64,000 nt of DNA. Origin: Gracilibacillus sp. YIM 98692 (GTDB lineage: Bacteria; Bacillota; Bacilli; Bacillales; Amphibacillaceae). Under the pieces are notes generated by a model. The model worked only from the letters and a program-made list of their open reading frames with translations, was not told the DNA's origin and ran no database searches. The translations under genes were made by a program, and so were the position numbers. Position 1 is the stretch's first letter; each line of letters begins with the position of its first letter. Shown piece by piece: positions 10,104 to 18,496 of this stretch. The stretch lies in NCBI RefSeq assembly GCF_010993965.1, contig NZ_WIXM01000013.1:1-64000 (forward strand), written 5' to 3'.

Positions 10104-11774
10104 ATGCGAGAAAAATGGTGGCAAAAATCAGTTGTTTATCAAATATATCCAAAAAGTTTTAATGATACAACTGGAAATGGAGTTGGGGATATACCAGGTA
10201 TTATTCAAAAATTAGATTATTTAAAGACTTTAGGGGTTGATGTGATTTGGTTAACACCGATTTATGCGTCTCCACAAAGAGATAATGGGTACGACATTTC
10301 GGATTATTTTGCAATCCATGAAGAATATGGAACAATGGGAGATTTTGATCAGCTATTGAATGAAGCTCACCAACGTGGGCTGAAAATTATTATGGATATT
10401 GTGGTGAATCATACATCTACAGAGCACCATTGGTTTAAGGAGGCAAGAAAATCGGTCGACAATCCTTACCGTGACTACTATATCTGGAAGGGAGGAGATC
10501 CAAGTGAACCTCCAACGAATTGGCAATCCAAATTTGGTGGTTCTGCGTGGGAGTATGAGAAATCCACAGAGCAATATTACTTGCATTTATTTGATGTCAC
10601 GCAAGCAGACTTGAATTGGGAAAAAGACCAAGTCCGCCGAGATGTTTATGAAATGATGCGATTTTGGTTAGATAAAGGGGTGGACGGTTTTCGGTTAGAC
10701 GTCATAAATCTTATATCAAAAGATCAACGTTTCCCGAATGATGATGGTTCGCTGCCGCCAGGAGATGGACGAAGATTTTATACAGACGGGCCTCGAGTTC
10801 ACGAATTTCTCCATGAAATGAACCAAGAAGTATTTAAAGGACGTCAAACGATGACAGTAGGTGAAATGTCTTCCACAACAATGGAAGATTGTATAAAATA
10901 TACAAACCCAGAACGAGAAGAGTTAGATATGACATTTAATTTTCACCATCTCAAAGTGGATTATCCTAATGGAGAAAAGTGGACAAAGGCGCTATTTGAT
11001 TTTCAAGAGTTAAAACAAATTTTGTCCAAATGGCAAGAGGGAATGCATGAGGGTGGTGGCTGGAATGCCTTATTCTGGTGTAATCATGACCAGCCTCGCA
11101 TTGTTTCTAGGTTTGGCGATGATCAGAATTATCATCAAGAATCTGCAAAGATGCTGGCAACGACGATACATTTGATGCAAGGAACTCCTTACATTTATCA
11201 AGGAGAAGAGTTCGGGATGACCAACCCTGGTTTTGATGCTATCGAGCAATATCGAGATGTAGAATCTAAAAATATGTATGATTTAAAAAAAGAAGAGGGA
11301 ATGTCTGAACAAGAAATTATAGACATCCTAAAAGAGAAATCGAGGGATAATTCGAGAACACCTGTACAATGGAGTGATGAACCGAATGCAGGATTCACAA
11401 CAGGGACGCCGTGGATAGATATACCGCATAATTATCAACAAATTAATGCAAGCAAAGCCCTTCAAGAAGAAGGTTCTATATTTCAACATTACAGGAAACT
11501 GATTAGGCTAAGAAAGCAATATCAAGTTATTACAGATGGAACATATAGCTTGATTTCCCCTGAGCATCATGCTATTTTTGCCTATATTAGGGAAAATGAC
11601 GTAGAACAATTAATGGTTATTAATAACTTTTATGGACAAAAAGTAGAGTTCTCTTTACCCGAAGAAATAAGCGGCGGTAACATCATCATTTCCAATTATT
11701 TAGACTCCCGTTGGGATCCGCAAATGCTGACTTTACGTCCATATGAATCAATAGCTTACTACAGAAAGAAGTAA
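10104..11774 (+). CDS. treA: Alpha,alpha-phosphotrehalase (trehalose-6-phosphate hydrolase)
   Basis: This cytoplasmic GH13 enzyme splits trehalose-6-phosphate into glucose and glucose-6-phosphate. The (beta/alpha)8 catalytic domain starts with WWQKSVVYQIYPKSF. It carries the GH13 triad: Asp in GFRLDVIN near residue 199, Glu in VGEMSS near 254 and Asp in WCNHDQPR near 329. Region I is DIVVNHTS. A small beta domain closes the C-terminus. Length (556 residues) is normal. A GTG at 10095 is in frame but falls inside the GGAAGGTGA ribosome binding site, so the ATG at 10104 is chosen. It lies between the transporter and treR. Confidence 0.95.
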   Translation: MREKWWQKSVVYQIYPKSFNDTTGNGVGDIPGIIQKLDYLKTLGVDVIWLTPIYASPQRDNGYDISDYFAIHEEYGTMGDFDQLLNEAHQRGLKIIMDIVVNHTSTEHHWFKEARKSVDNPYRDYYIWKGGDPSEPPTNWQSKFGGSAWEYEKSTEQYYLHLFDVTQADLNWEKDQVRRDVYEMMRFWLDKGVDGFRLDVINLISKDQRFPNDDGSLPPGDGRRFYTDGPRVHEFLHEMNQEVFKGRQTMTVGEMSSTTMEDCIKYTNPEREELDMTFNFHHLKVDYPNGEKWTKALFDFQELKQILSKWQEGMHEGGGWNALFWCNHDQPRIVSRFGDDQNYHQESAKMLATTIHLMQGTPYIYQGEEFGMTNPGFDAIEQYRDVESKNMYDLKKEEGMSEQEIIDILKEKSRDNSRTPVQWSDEPNAGFTTGTPWIDIPHNYQQINASKALQEEGSIFQHYRKLIRLRKQYQVITDGTYSLISPEHHAIFAYIRENDVEQLMVINNFYGQKVEFSLPEEISGGNIIISNYLDSRWDPQMLTLRPYESIAYYRKK

Positions 11775-11788
11775 ATGAGGCAGATGAT

Positions 11789-12502
11789 ATGGAAAATAAG
11801 TACTTTGTTATCTATAAAGATATGGCAAAGAAAATGGACCACGGCCAATATAAACCAAAACAATTTTTACCATCGGAACATGAATTAAAAGAGCACTATG
11901 ATACATCGAGAGAAACGATTCGAAAAGCCCTAACATTGCTAGCGCAAAACGGATATATACAAAAGATTCGAGGTAAGGGTTCTATTGTGATTGATCGCAG
12001 TAAATATGACTTTCCTGTGTCGGGATTAGTGAGTTTTAAAGAACTCACCAAAAAGCTGGGCCAAAAATCGGAGACGATTGTGCATACGTGTCAATTGGTG
12101 CATGCTTTTGGTTTTATAAGGGATCAATTAAACTTATCTGCCAAACACAAAGTGTGGGAAGTCATTCGGTCTAGAAACCTAGACAATTGTCGAGTTATCT
12201 TAGATAAGGATTACTTTGTGGAAAAGTATGTACCGTATTTAACAGAAGAGATTGCGAAGGATTCTATTTATGAATATATTGAAAACCATTTAGGCTTAAC
12301 GATTAGTTTTGCTAAAAAAGAGATTGTGGTAGAAGAACCTACAGATGAGGATCGTTCTTTATTAGATTTAGAGGGTTACCATAATATTGTCGTAATTAAA
12401 AATTATGTGTATTTGGAAGATGCTAGCTTATTTCAATATACCGAATCACGCCATCGGCCAGATAAATTTCGTTTCGTTGATTTTGCAAGGCGAAACTCTT
12501 AA
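11789..12502 (+). CDS. treR: Trehalose operon repressor, GntR family
   Basis: A 237-residue HutC-subfamily GntR regulator. The N-terminal winged helix reads LPSEHELKEHYDTSRETIRKA with the wing IRGKGSIV, residues 30-70. The C-terminal UTRA-type domain, from about residue 80, binds the inducer, trehalose-6-phosphate in characterised TreR proteins. It is the last gene of the operon, 14 bases after treA. Its likely targets are the two palindromic operators upstream of treP, so it represses its own transcription too. Start ATG is preceded by a modest GAGG. Confidence 0.93.
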   Translation: MENKYFVIYKDMAKKMDHGQYKPKQFLPSEHELKEHYDTSRETIRKALTLLAQNGYIQKIRGKGSIVIDRSKYDFPVSGLVSFKELTKKLGQKSETIVHTCQLVHAFGFIRDQLNLSAKHKVWEVIRSRNLDNCRVILDKDYFVEKYVPYLTEEIAKDSIYEYIENHLGLTISFAKKEIVVEEPTDEDRSLLDLEGYHNIVVIKNYVYLEDASLFQYTESRHRPDKFRFVDFARRNS

Positions 12503-12531
12503 AAGCTTGGTAAGCACTTTTCCTTCCATTT

Positions 12532-12575
12532 TAAAAAAGCGCAGTATAGGTGTTTATACTGCGCTTTTTTTTATC
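12532..12575. terminator. Bidirectional terminator treR / small Gly-rich gene
   Basis: GCGCAGTATA (12539-12548) pairs with TATACTGCGC (12555-12564). Eight T residues follow on the plus strand and an A-run precedes it, so it serves both converging genes. Confidence 0.92.
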
Positions 12576-12578
12576 TTT

Positions 12579-12833
12579 TTACCAAAAGAAAAATGGCGAA
12601 AAAGCAATGGTTGCAATAGCACCTAATGCAATACCAATACCTAAACCAGCACCATACCCGAAAAAGCCAATTCCATAACCACCTAAGTTTCTGCGGCCTC
12701 CTATTGGCTCTAAAAATACACGTGAAGGGCTAACACGGCGAATAATTCCTCTATGCACTTGCCCATCATGTGTTACAATTTTGGCGGGTCTCCCAATGTT
12801 TCTACAACATAAATCATAATGATGTCTGGACAT
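12579..12833 (-). CDS. Small Gly-rich protein with RNA/DNA-binding-like N-terminus, unknown function
   Basis: An 84-residue protein. Residues 8-40 (CCRNIGRPAKIVTHDGQVHRGIIRRV) look like a small beta-barrel of the type seen in Bacillus spore or hypothetical proteins. The C-terminal half is a Gly/aromatic-rich hydrophobic stretch that could cross or associate with a membrane. No named family is claimed. Earlier in-frame starts up to 12884 exist, but AGGAAAGGAG sits just before the ATG at 12833, which settles the start. It converges on treR. Confidence 0.65.
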   Translation of the reverse strand: MSRHHYDLCCRNIGRPAKIVTHDGQVHRGIIRRVSPSRVFLEPIGGRRNLGGYGIGFFGYGAGLGIGIALGAIATIAFSPFFFW

Positions 12834-12920
12834 ACCTATACTCCTTTCCTGCATGCATAATACAATATATGCGGAATAAACCAAGTTGTATGGTTATGTG
12901 GAAGGTGGTATGCGCACATC

Positions 12921-13754
12921 TTATTCGTGTCCCCTGATGTCATTGATTACATCAAGGAATGTCGCATTAGGTAAGTATAGTAATTTAGATATAGGATAAG
13001 TGTTTCGTTTGATAAATTGTTTGATTAAGTTGTAACCAATTAAATACCCTAAGTTTTTTGGTATACCGCGTCCGCCATACATAATATGATCGTGGATGGC
13101 ATCATTTCGAGTAATAGATAGATGAGGGGAGATCAGATCTTCCCAATAGGAACAAAAAGTTTCCGGAGGTATTATTTCGAGTCGTTGGTTGCCATAAGCA
13201 TTGCCTAAAAGTTTACGAACAGCGTATTCTGCAATTCCCTCTAAAATGATCGCATCTAATAATTGATATTCTTGCTCCTCTTTCGGGAAGTGTTTTAAGC
13301 GACATGCATGACTATATTCATGAACAAACACAGCAGCTACTTGCTTTGCGGTAGCATTGCTATTGATAAATAAAAAAAGCTTATCAGGATAGCAGAGACC
13401 TGCATTTCCTCCATACCATTTACTTAATTCAAGGCTTCGCTCATTGGATGGTAATACAAAAATAGGTATATCCGGTCCATTCCACTTTTGGCGGAATTTT
13501 TGATACAGCTTTTCAGTGATCGTCAAAAATCGTTTCTTTAACCATGCTTGAATATAGGGGGGATCATTTTTTACTGGTACAAATAGGCCGTTTTGGATGA
13601 GATAATCTTGTATTATATCTGCCTCTGCATTTTGAAAAAATCCCATTAATGGCTCACAGATTTTGTTCTGTTGCTTACGAAAAGCTTCAGCATTTGATGT
13701 AGCTTCTAATTGAGTATAAGCTTTCAGCCACTGATTGGTTGGCTTCAACCCCAT
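12921..13754 (-). CDS. DUF2268 (YjaZ-like) putative zinc metalloprotease
   Basis: A 277-residue protein with the metalloprotease motif VHEYSHACR near residue 145. A likely third zinc ligand is in ILEGIAEYAV about 25 residues later. This arrangement and the overall length match the DUF2268/YjaZ family of predicted Zn-dependent proteases in Bacillaceae, whose substrate is not established. No signal peptide or membrane segment is seen, so it is probably cytoplasmic. It is divergent from the Lrp-type regulator that follows. A weak GCAGGTGA precedes the ATG start. Confidence 0.8.
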   Translation of the reverse strand: MGLKPTNQWLKAYTQLEATSNAEAFRKQQNKICEPLMGFFQNAEADIIQDYLIQNGLFVPVKNDPPYIQAWLKKRFLTITEKLYQKFRQKWNGPDIPIFVLPSNERSLELSKWYGGNAGLCYPDKLFLFINSNATAKQVAAVFVHEYSHACRLKHFPKEEQEYQLLDAIILEGIAEYAVRKLLGNAYGNQRLEIIPPETFCSYWEDLISPHLSITRNDAIHDHIMYGGRGIPKNLGYLIGYNLIKQFIKRNTYPISKLLYLPNATFLDVINDIRGHE

Positions 13755-13952
13755 GCCAATTCACCTGCCTTCTAAATAATAAAAAAAGGGGCTATGTAAG
13801 GTCGATACCAAAGATTCTGTAGAAAATAACTTTTAAAAGTTCTATAGGCTGTCTTTCCAGCTATGCGGTTTATCTTTGAAATAAATTGTAGTAAGATTAG
13901 ATATAATTGTTATTAAGTAGTGTATACTGAATGTTTAAAGAAGGTGAATAAA

Positions 13953-14450
13953 ATGGAACAAAAAGAGATTGAATTATTGAAATTGTTAGAAAAAAACGGT
14001 CGTTTAGACACGGTTACGATAAGTAAAATGATTGATATCAGTCCAGAAGAAGTAGAACAAATGATTGCAAAGCTAGAAAAGGAAAATGCGATACTCGGAT
14101 ATTCAACACTGGTGGATTGGTCTAACGTGTATGAATATGAAGGGGTTGCTGCATTAATAGATGTCAAAGTAACGCCGGTAAGAGGGGTTGGCTTTGACAA
14201 AATTGCTTCTAGAATTTATAGGTTCCCCGAAGTAAAAGCTGTGTATTTAATGTCAGGCTCTTATGATTTAAGTGTGTCTGTTGAGGGACGTACCATGATG
14301 GAAGTTAGTCGATTTGTATCGGAAAAATTATCTACTTTAGATACGGTAATCTCCACCACTACTCATTTTATTTTGAAGAAATATAAGCACGATGGCATTA
14401 TTTTTGATGAAGATAATGACGATGATAAAAGGATTATGGTGACACCATGA
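13953..14450 (+). CDS. alaR: Lrp/AsnC-family regulator (AlaR-like)
   Basis: A 165-residue Lrp/AsnC-type regulator. The N-terminal helix-turn-helix is LDTVTISKMIDISPEEVEQMIAKLEKE, about residues 19-45. A C-terminal RAM/effector domain begins with VAALIDVKVTP and includes YLMSGSYDLSVSVEG. Length and pairing with the next gene match B. subtilis AlaR (YugG), the activator of alaT. The in-frame start at 13920 lacks a binding site; AAGAAGGTGA before 13953 fixes the start. Its stop codon overlaps the aminotransferase start (ATGA), so the pair is translationally coupled. Confidence 0.85.
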   Translation: MEQKEIELLKLLEKNGRLDTVTISKMIDISPEEVEQMIAKLEKENAILGYSTLVDWSNVYEYEGVAALIDVKVTPVRGVGFDKIASRIYRFPEVKAVYLMSGSYDLSVSVEGRTMMEVSRFVSEKLSTLDTVISTTTHFILKKYKHDGIIFDEDNDDDKRIMVTP

Positions 14451-15610
14451 GCACTTCTTATTTAGCAAAAAATGTGGAAAATCTAAAGCCATCAGGTATT
14501 CGGAAATTTTTTGATCTCGCATCAAAGATGGACAATGTTATCTCATTAGGGGTTGGAGAACCAGATTTTGTGACACCTTGGAATGTAATTGAAGCAAGCT
14601 ATCACTCCTTAGAAAAAGGATATACCGCATATACAGCAAATGCAGGGTTAATGGAGTTAAGAGAAGCGATTAGCGATTACTTAAATAAGACCTTTTCCAT
14701 TTCCTACGAACCAGAGTCTCAAGTGCTTGTCACGGTAGGAGCTAGTCAAGCGATCGATTTAGCTTTACGAGCCGTCGTTGACCCAGAGGACGAGGTACTT
14801 ATTGTAGAACCGTGCTTTGTATCCTACGGCCCAGCTATTAGTCTGGCAGGAGGGATCCCTGTACCTATAAGTGCCCAGGCTAAGAATGAATTTAAAATAA
14901 CACCAGAACAAATAGAGGAAGCCGTCACAGAAAAAACAAAAGCCATTGTGTTATGCAGCCCTAACAACCCTACCGGGACAGTCTTAAATCAGTCAGAACT
15001 AGAAGAAGTTTCAAGCGTCATATGTAAACATGACCTTTTAGTGATTTCTGATGAAATTTATGCAGAATTATCTTATGATGACCAAGCGGCAAGTATTGCG
15101 TCCATTAACGGTATGACAGACCGTACTGTTGTCATTTCAGGTTTTTCCAAATCATTTGCCATGACAGGTTGGAGACTTGGTTATGCAGTGGGACCGACCG
15201 ATATTATTCGAGCAATGACCAAAATTCATCAATATACGATGATGTGTGCTCCAACAATGGCACAACATGGTGCATTAGAAGCTTTGAGAAATGGTAATGA
15301 TAGTGTAATGGAAATGAAAACAAGTTACCGGCAAAGAAGAAATTTGGTAGTCAAAGCATTAAATGAAATGGGATTATCCTGTCATTTGCCAGGTGGTGCT
15401 TTTTATGTTTTTCCTTCGATTCGAGAAACAGGCCTAAGCTCAGAGACGTTTGCTCAAAAGTTATTAGAAGAAGAAGGAGTTGCTGTTGTACCAGGACATG
15501 TATTTGGGGAAAGCGGGGAAGGATATATTCGTTGTTCCTATGCTACATCGATTAAACAATTAGATGAAGCAATGAAGCGAATGAATAGATTTGTTGAGAA
15601 GCACACATAA
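14447..15610 (+). CDS. alaT: Class I/II aminotransferase, probable alanine transaminase
   Basis: A 387-residue PLP-dependent aminotransferase. It shows GVGEPDFVTP at the N-terminus and SPNNPTGT near 175. The PLP lysine is in SGFSKSFAMTGWRLGY near residue 237. The C-terminal arginine region is EGYIRCSYA. The gene order (Lrp regulator followed by aminotransferase with a 4-base overlap) and the length match B. subtilis AlaR-AlaT, so an alanine/pyruvate reaction is the best guess. A PatA-like role in acetyl-diaminopimelate transamination is the main alternative. A clear terminator follows. Confidence 0.85.
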   Translation: MSTSYLAKNVENLKPSGIRKFFDLASKMDNVISLGVGEPDFVTPWNVIEASYHSLEKGYTAYTANAGLMELREAISDYLNKTFSISYEPESQVLVTVGASQAIDLALRAVVDPEDEVLIVEPCFVSYGPAISLAGGIPVPISAQAKNEFKITPEQIEEAVTEKTKAIVLCSPNNPTGTVLNQSELEEVSSVICKHDLLVISDEIYAELSYDDQAASIASINGMTDRTVVISGFSKSFAMTGWRLGYAVGPTDIIRAMTKIHQYTMMCAPTMAQHGALEALRNGNDSVMEMKTSYRQRRNLVVKALNEMGLSCHLPGGAFYVFPSIRETGLSSETFAQKLLEEEGVAVVPGHVFGESGEGYIRCSYATSIKQLDEAMKRMNRFVEKHT

Positions 15611-15636
15611 GTTATCGCCAAGTTGTAAGACACTTT

Positions 15637-15667
15637 AAACCAGAACCGGTATCAGGTTCTGGTTTTT
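15637..15667 (+). terminator. Terminator after alaT
   Basis: AACCAGAACC pairs with GGTTCTGGTT over a seven-base loop, followed by T residues. Confidence 0.88.
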
Positions 15668-15808
15668 ATATGTTAAAAAACAAGAAATAGTATAAGCAGG
15701 CGTCACCATTTATGGCATAAGACTATCAGCTAGCGTAATATGCGAGATTTTATTAGCATCCTTTTATAGTTGTAGGTATAAGTTTGATTAAGGAAACTAA
15801 AAAATAAT

Positions 15809-15840
15809 ATTTGTACTTACAAGTTGAAGTATATTATAAT
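15809..15840 (+). promoter_or_regulatory. Promoter with AraR-like operator upstream of GH43 gene
   Basis: TTGTAC (15811-15816) and TATAAT (15835-15840) are 18 bases apart. Over the -35 lies ATTTGTACTTACAAGT (15809-15824), which differs from an ideal AraR palindrome mainly by T instead of G at the centre. This would place the isolated GH43 gene in the arabinose regulon encoded about 16 kb downstream. Confidence 0.6.
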
Positions 15841-15877
15841 AAGAGTTATAGAAAGACAGAGAGAGAGGATGGCATAA

Positions 15878-17038
15878 ATGGAAATAAAGCGCATACACAA
15901 TGTGGAGCTGACAACGAAGATAGGGGAAAAAGTTGAGCTTCCTGAAAGAGTATTAGCAGACATTAATGAAAATATTACAGCAGAATTTAAAGTTTCATGG
16001 ACTGATATTCCTGCTGAACAATGGAATCAACCGGGAACCATTGAAGTCGAGGGGGAAATTGAACATAAAGAATATCCAAAACCTTTTATCGAACAACGAG
16101 CAGATCCATATTTGTATAAGCACTCAGATGGATATTATTACTTTACAGGATCGTACCCATTATATGACAGAATCGTTTTAAGACGCGCTAAAACGATTGA
16201 TGAACTGCCAAACGCGGAAGAAAAAGTCATTTGGTGGAAACATGAATCCGGTATCATGTCTGAACATATTTGGGCACCGGAAATCCACTATATAGATGGA
16301 AAATGGTACATTCATGTTGCGGCAGGAGATAAAGATGACGTATGGGCGATTCGACCGTATGTGCTGGAATGCAATGCAGAAAACCCTTTAGAAGGGGATT
16401 GGGTGGAAAAAGGGCAAATCAACACTGAATTCCAGAGTTTTTCATTAGATGCTACAACATTCGAGCATCAAGGAAAGCGGTATTTAGTTTGGGCACAAAA
16501 AGTAGAAAACAATACGATTTCGAATTTATATATTGCCGAAATGGAGAACCCTTGGACCATCAAAAAGCAAGTATTTTTATCTACGCCTGAGTACAATTGG
16601 GAAACGATTGGGTTTGATGTCAATGAAGGACCTGCCATGATAAAGAATGGCCATAAAATATTTATTGCTTTTTCTGCTAGTGCTACGGATGAAAACTATG
16701 CAATGGGGCTATTGCAAGCAGACATCGACAGTGATTTATTAGATCCTGATTCATGGACAAAGGAAAAAGAGCCTGTGCTTGTATCCAGTGACCAAACAGG
16801 TGAATATGGACCTGGACATAATAGCTTTACAACGGATGAGGATGGATTTGATTTACTTGTTTATCATGCCAGACCATATAAAGGATTTAACACAGAGAAT
16901 CCTCTTTATGACCATAATCGTCATGCACGAATTCAACGTTTATTTTGGACGAAAGATGGTTTTCCATACTTTGGGGAACCTGGCTACCAATTAAACTATC
17001 AGGGTATGAAAGCAAAAGCCATTATTACAGTAAAATAA
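15878..17038 (+). CDS. GH43 family enzyme with N-terminal Ig-like domain (arabinan-active, putative)
   Basis: A 386-residue glycoside hydrolase. Residues 1-60 resemble a bacterial Ig-like (BIg_4) domain, with IGEKVELPERV and QPGTIEVEGEI. From about 70 a five-bladed GH43 propeller starts with QRADPYLYKHSDGYYYFTGS, where Asp76 is the predicted base. SLDATTF holds the second Asp and NEGPAMIKNG the predicted acid Glu. The sequence is closest in feel to alpha-L-arabinofuranosidase/arabinanase-type GH43 proteins. No signal peptide is present, so it should act inside the cell, which is unusual for an Ig-domain fusion. Its promoter carries an AraR-like site. The exact substrate is not determined. Confidence 0.85.
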   Translation: MEIKRIHNVELTTKIGEKVELPERVLADINENITAEFKVSWTDIPAEQWNQPGTIEVEGEIEHKEYPKPFIEQRADPYLYKHSDGYYYFTGSYPLYDRIVLRRAKTIDELPNAEEKVIWWKHESGIMSEHIWAPEIHYIDGKWYIHVAAGDKDDVWAIRPYVLECNAENPLEGDWVEKGQINTEFQSFSLDATTFEHQGKRYLVWAQKVENNTISNLYIAEMENPWTIKKQVFLSTPEYNWETIGFDVNEGPAMIKNGHKIFIAFSASATDENYAMGLLQADIDSDLLDPDSWTKEKEPVLVSSDQTGEYGPGHNSFTTDEDGFDLLVYHARPYKGFNTENPLYDHNRHARIQRLFWTKDGFPYFGEPGYQLNYQGMKAKAIITVK

Positions 17039-17041
17039 GAA

Positions 17042-17071
17042 ATGCCGAGCCACTATGCTCGGCATTTTTTC
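17042..17071 (+). terminator. Terminator after GH43 gene
   Basis: ATGCCGAGC pairs with GCTCGGCAT over a CACTAT loop, followed by a T tract. Confidence 0.92.
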
Positions 17072-17120
17072 TCTTATCATAACAGAAGTATAAAATTTGT
17101 TCGTAATATCCATAAACTAC

Positions 17121-17215
17121 GCAATAACTTTGGAAAGTTTTCCTCCCACTTTGCTCACGATGAGTGCTTAATCTAAGCTGCGGAAAATCGAAGTATATTT
17201 CAGAAGCTGTATTTA
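17121..17215. repeat. Intergenic repeat family A, copy 2 (diverged)
   Basis: It contains TCCTCCCACT, then ACGATGAGTG, TTAATCT and TCGAAGTATATTTC. The same blocks occur in the same order in the copy at 62750-62990. It lies between the GH43 terminator and the HesB-like gene. No gene is supported within it. Confidence 0.6.
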
Positions 17216-17249
17216 TATACCACTCTCTCCAACCTTTGCACAATCGAAT

Positions 17250-17537
17250 TTATTGGATGATATATTCAATTTCATCAAGCTTTCTTGAATATTTGATGTG
17301 AAAATCTTTTTGGTCAAAATACCACATATCTGATTCTTCTACAAAAAAGTAGATGCCCTCTTCTTCAATTCCCGCACCAGGATCTTGTGGCTCTGTTTTT
17401 TCAATGGCTAGAGAAAATCCTTTATGTACACCGCCAAAGCCACCGTACCTTGCTAAGAACCGCAAAGAGTCATTTTCTTTTAATTCTAATTCTTTAATAA
17501 ACCACTTTGCAGCTGGTTTTGTGATAGACATTTCCAA
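17250..17537 (-). CDS. HesB/YneR-like family protein
   Basis: A 95-residue protein of the HesB/YadR/YfhF (YneR) group, a branch of the iron-sulfur biosynthesis fold. It has ITKPAAKWFIKELEL, then RFLARYGGFGGVHKGFSLAI, and a C-terminal strand-rich part with DMWYFDQKDFHIKYSRKLDEIEY. The cysteines that bind clusters in true IscA-type carriers are missing, as in other YneR-type proteins, so an iron-sulfur role is not assured. An AAGGGGG site lies 8 bases before the TTG at 17537 but 14 before the ATG at 17531, which favours the TTG start. Confidence 0.82.
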   Translation of the reverse strand: MEMSITKPAAKWFIKELELKENDSLRFLARYGGFGGVHKGFSLAIEKTEPQDPGAGIEEEGIYFFVEESDMWYFDQKDFHIKYSRKLDEIEYIIQ

Positions 17538-17625
17538 TGTTCTTCCCCCTTTTCGTTTAATATACCAAAAGGATGGGATGGATTACTACCTTTTGTATTT
17601 AAGTTACATTGGCTAAAATAAATAC

Positions 17626-17642
17626 TGTTAGATTTTCTTACA
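17626..17642 (+). promoter_or_regulatory. TnrA/GlnR box upstream of tnrA
   Basis: TGTTAGATTTTCTTACA matches the TGTNANATTTTNTNACA consensus at every position. With the -10 TATACT at 17672-17677 and a start near 17684, the box is centred about 50 bases upstream. That is the position from which TnrA activates transcription in B. subtilis. Confidence 0.88.
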
Positions 17643-17671
17643 TTTAAATAGGAATGCTTTTTCATATTTTG

Positions 17672-17677
17672 TATACT
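17672..17677 (+). promoter_or_regulatory. -10 element of tnrA promoter
   Basis: TATACT with no recognisable -35 at the expected distance, as is common for promoters that need an activator; the TnrA box would supply it. Confidence 0.55.
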
Positions 17678-17727
17678 GTAAACAAGAAGTTACGACGAAT
17701 GCATAAGTGAAATAGGTGGTGTTACGA

Positions 17728-18051
17728 ATGTCAGATAATCCGTCCTATAAGCAGAGAAAAGTGATCACCATAGGTGTAGTAAGTGAGTTGACGGGATTAT
17801 CGGAACGTCAAATCCGATATTATGAGGAACGGAAGCTAGTTTTTCCGCAGAGATCACCGAAGGGAAATCGAAAGTATTCCTTTGCCGATGTGGAGTTATT
17901 AATAGATATTGCAAATAAGCGTGAAGAAGGCGTACAAACTTTTGAGATTAGACAAGACATGTTAAGGGAAGAAAGAAAAAAGGAAAAGAAATTGCGTAAA
18001 CAACTATTACGTGGTGAAATTAATGCGCGATTTGGAGTGCAAAAAGAATAG
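17728..18051 (+). CDS. tnrA: MerR-family nitrogen regulator TnrA
   Basis: A 107-residue MerR-type regulator. The N-terminal winged helix is VVSELTGLSERQIRYYEERKLVFPQRSPKGNRKYSFADVELL, split here only for description. It is close to TnrA/GlnR throughout, including GVQTFEIRQDM. The C-terminal tail GEINARFG corresponds to the short region through which TnrA senses feedback-inhibited glutamine synthetase. The tail is TnrA-like rather than the longer GlnR type, and no glnA follows, which supports tnrA. The upstream GTG at 17716 overlaps the AGGTGG ribosome binding site, so ATG 17728 is used. A perfect TnrA box upstream predicts positive autoregulation during nitrogen limitation. Confidence 0.92.
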   Translation: MSDNPSYKQRKVITIGVVSELTGLSERQIRYYEERKLVFPQRSPKGNRKYSFADVELLIDIANKREEGVQTFEIRQDMLREERKKEKKLRKQLLRGEINARFGVQKE

Positions 18052-18060
18052 ACTGCAAAA

Positions 18061-18100
18061 AAAGGGAAGCCTAGTGTAAACGAGGCTTCTCTTCTTTTTG
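18061..18100. terminator. Shared terminator of tnrA and the FbpA-like gene
   Basis: GAAGCCT pairs with AGGCTTC across a ten-base loop. T-rich sequence follows on both strands. The minus-strand gene's stop codon lies inside the stem. Confidence 0.6.
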
Positions 18101-18301
18101 ATATGGATTGTATCTAGTAAGTTTTATGGCATATTGACTGTCTCTTTCAAACTCCTGGCAATACCTTTCATAGTCCTGAACAATTTCACTTATCGGCTTT
18201 TTATACAGATCTTGATCATTCACATCGACTACACCTTTAGCCATCAACTGCTCGATTACATACGCTTTTTGCCTTTCGACCGCTTCACGTAAAAACGCCA
18301 T
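18071..18301 (-). CDS. FbpA-like small protein (Fur-regulated basic protein family)
   Basis: A 76-residue protein beginning FLREAVERQKAYVIEQLMAKGV and DQDLYKKPISEIVQDYERY. This pattern matches the FbpA family of short Bacillus proteins produced under iron control and thought to work with the FsrA iron-sparing response. The ending here is longer than usual. A strong AGGAGG precedes the ATG. I looked for a Fur box in the 280 bases upstream and saw no good match, so iron regulation is not shown by the sequence. Confidence 0.68.
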   Translation of the reverse strand: MAFLREAVERQKAYVIEQLMAKGVVDVNDQDLYKKPISEIVQDYERYCQEFERDSQYAIKLTRYNPYQKEEKPRLH

Positions 18302-18496
18302 GGCATAAGCCTCCTATAATTTAATTATGTGAGATTGCTTATTGTAAGTATTACCATGTTTGCTATATGTTATACTATCTGAACATATGCGATTATAGCG
18401 GAAATGTGACAGTGTAGTAGTCATGTCGTGTGCATGATTTTACTGTATCAATAGTTCGTGTCGAGTGTAGAATTACTATATAATATTGGTAGAAGT

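Noticed and set aside
17025-17243. A 72-codon minus-strand frame between GH43 and the HesB-like gene
   Set aside because: It runs through a terminator and a copy of repeat family A and has no start signal.
18302-18400. Fur box upstream of the FbpA-like gene
   Set aside because: No sequence close to TGATAATNATTATCA was found, so iron control is left as a family expectation only.
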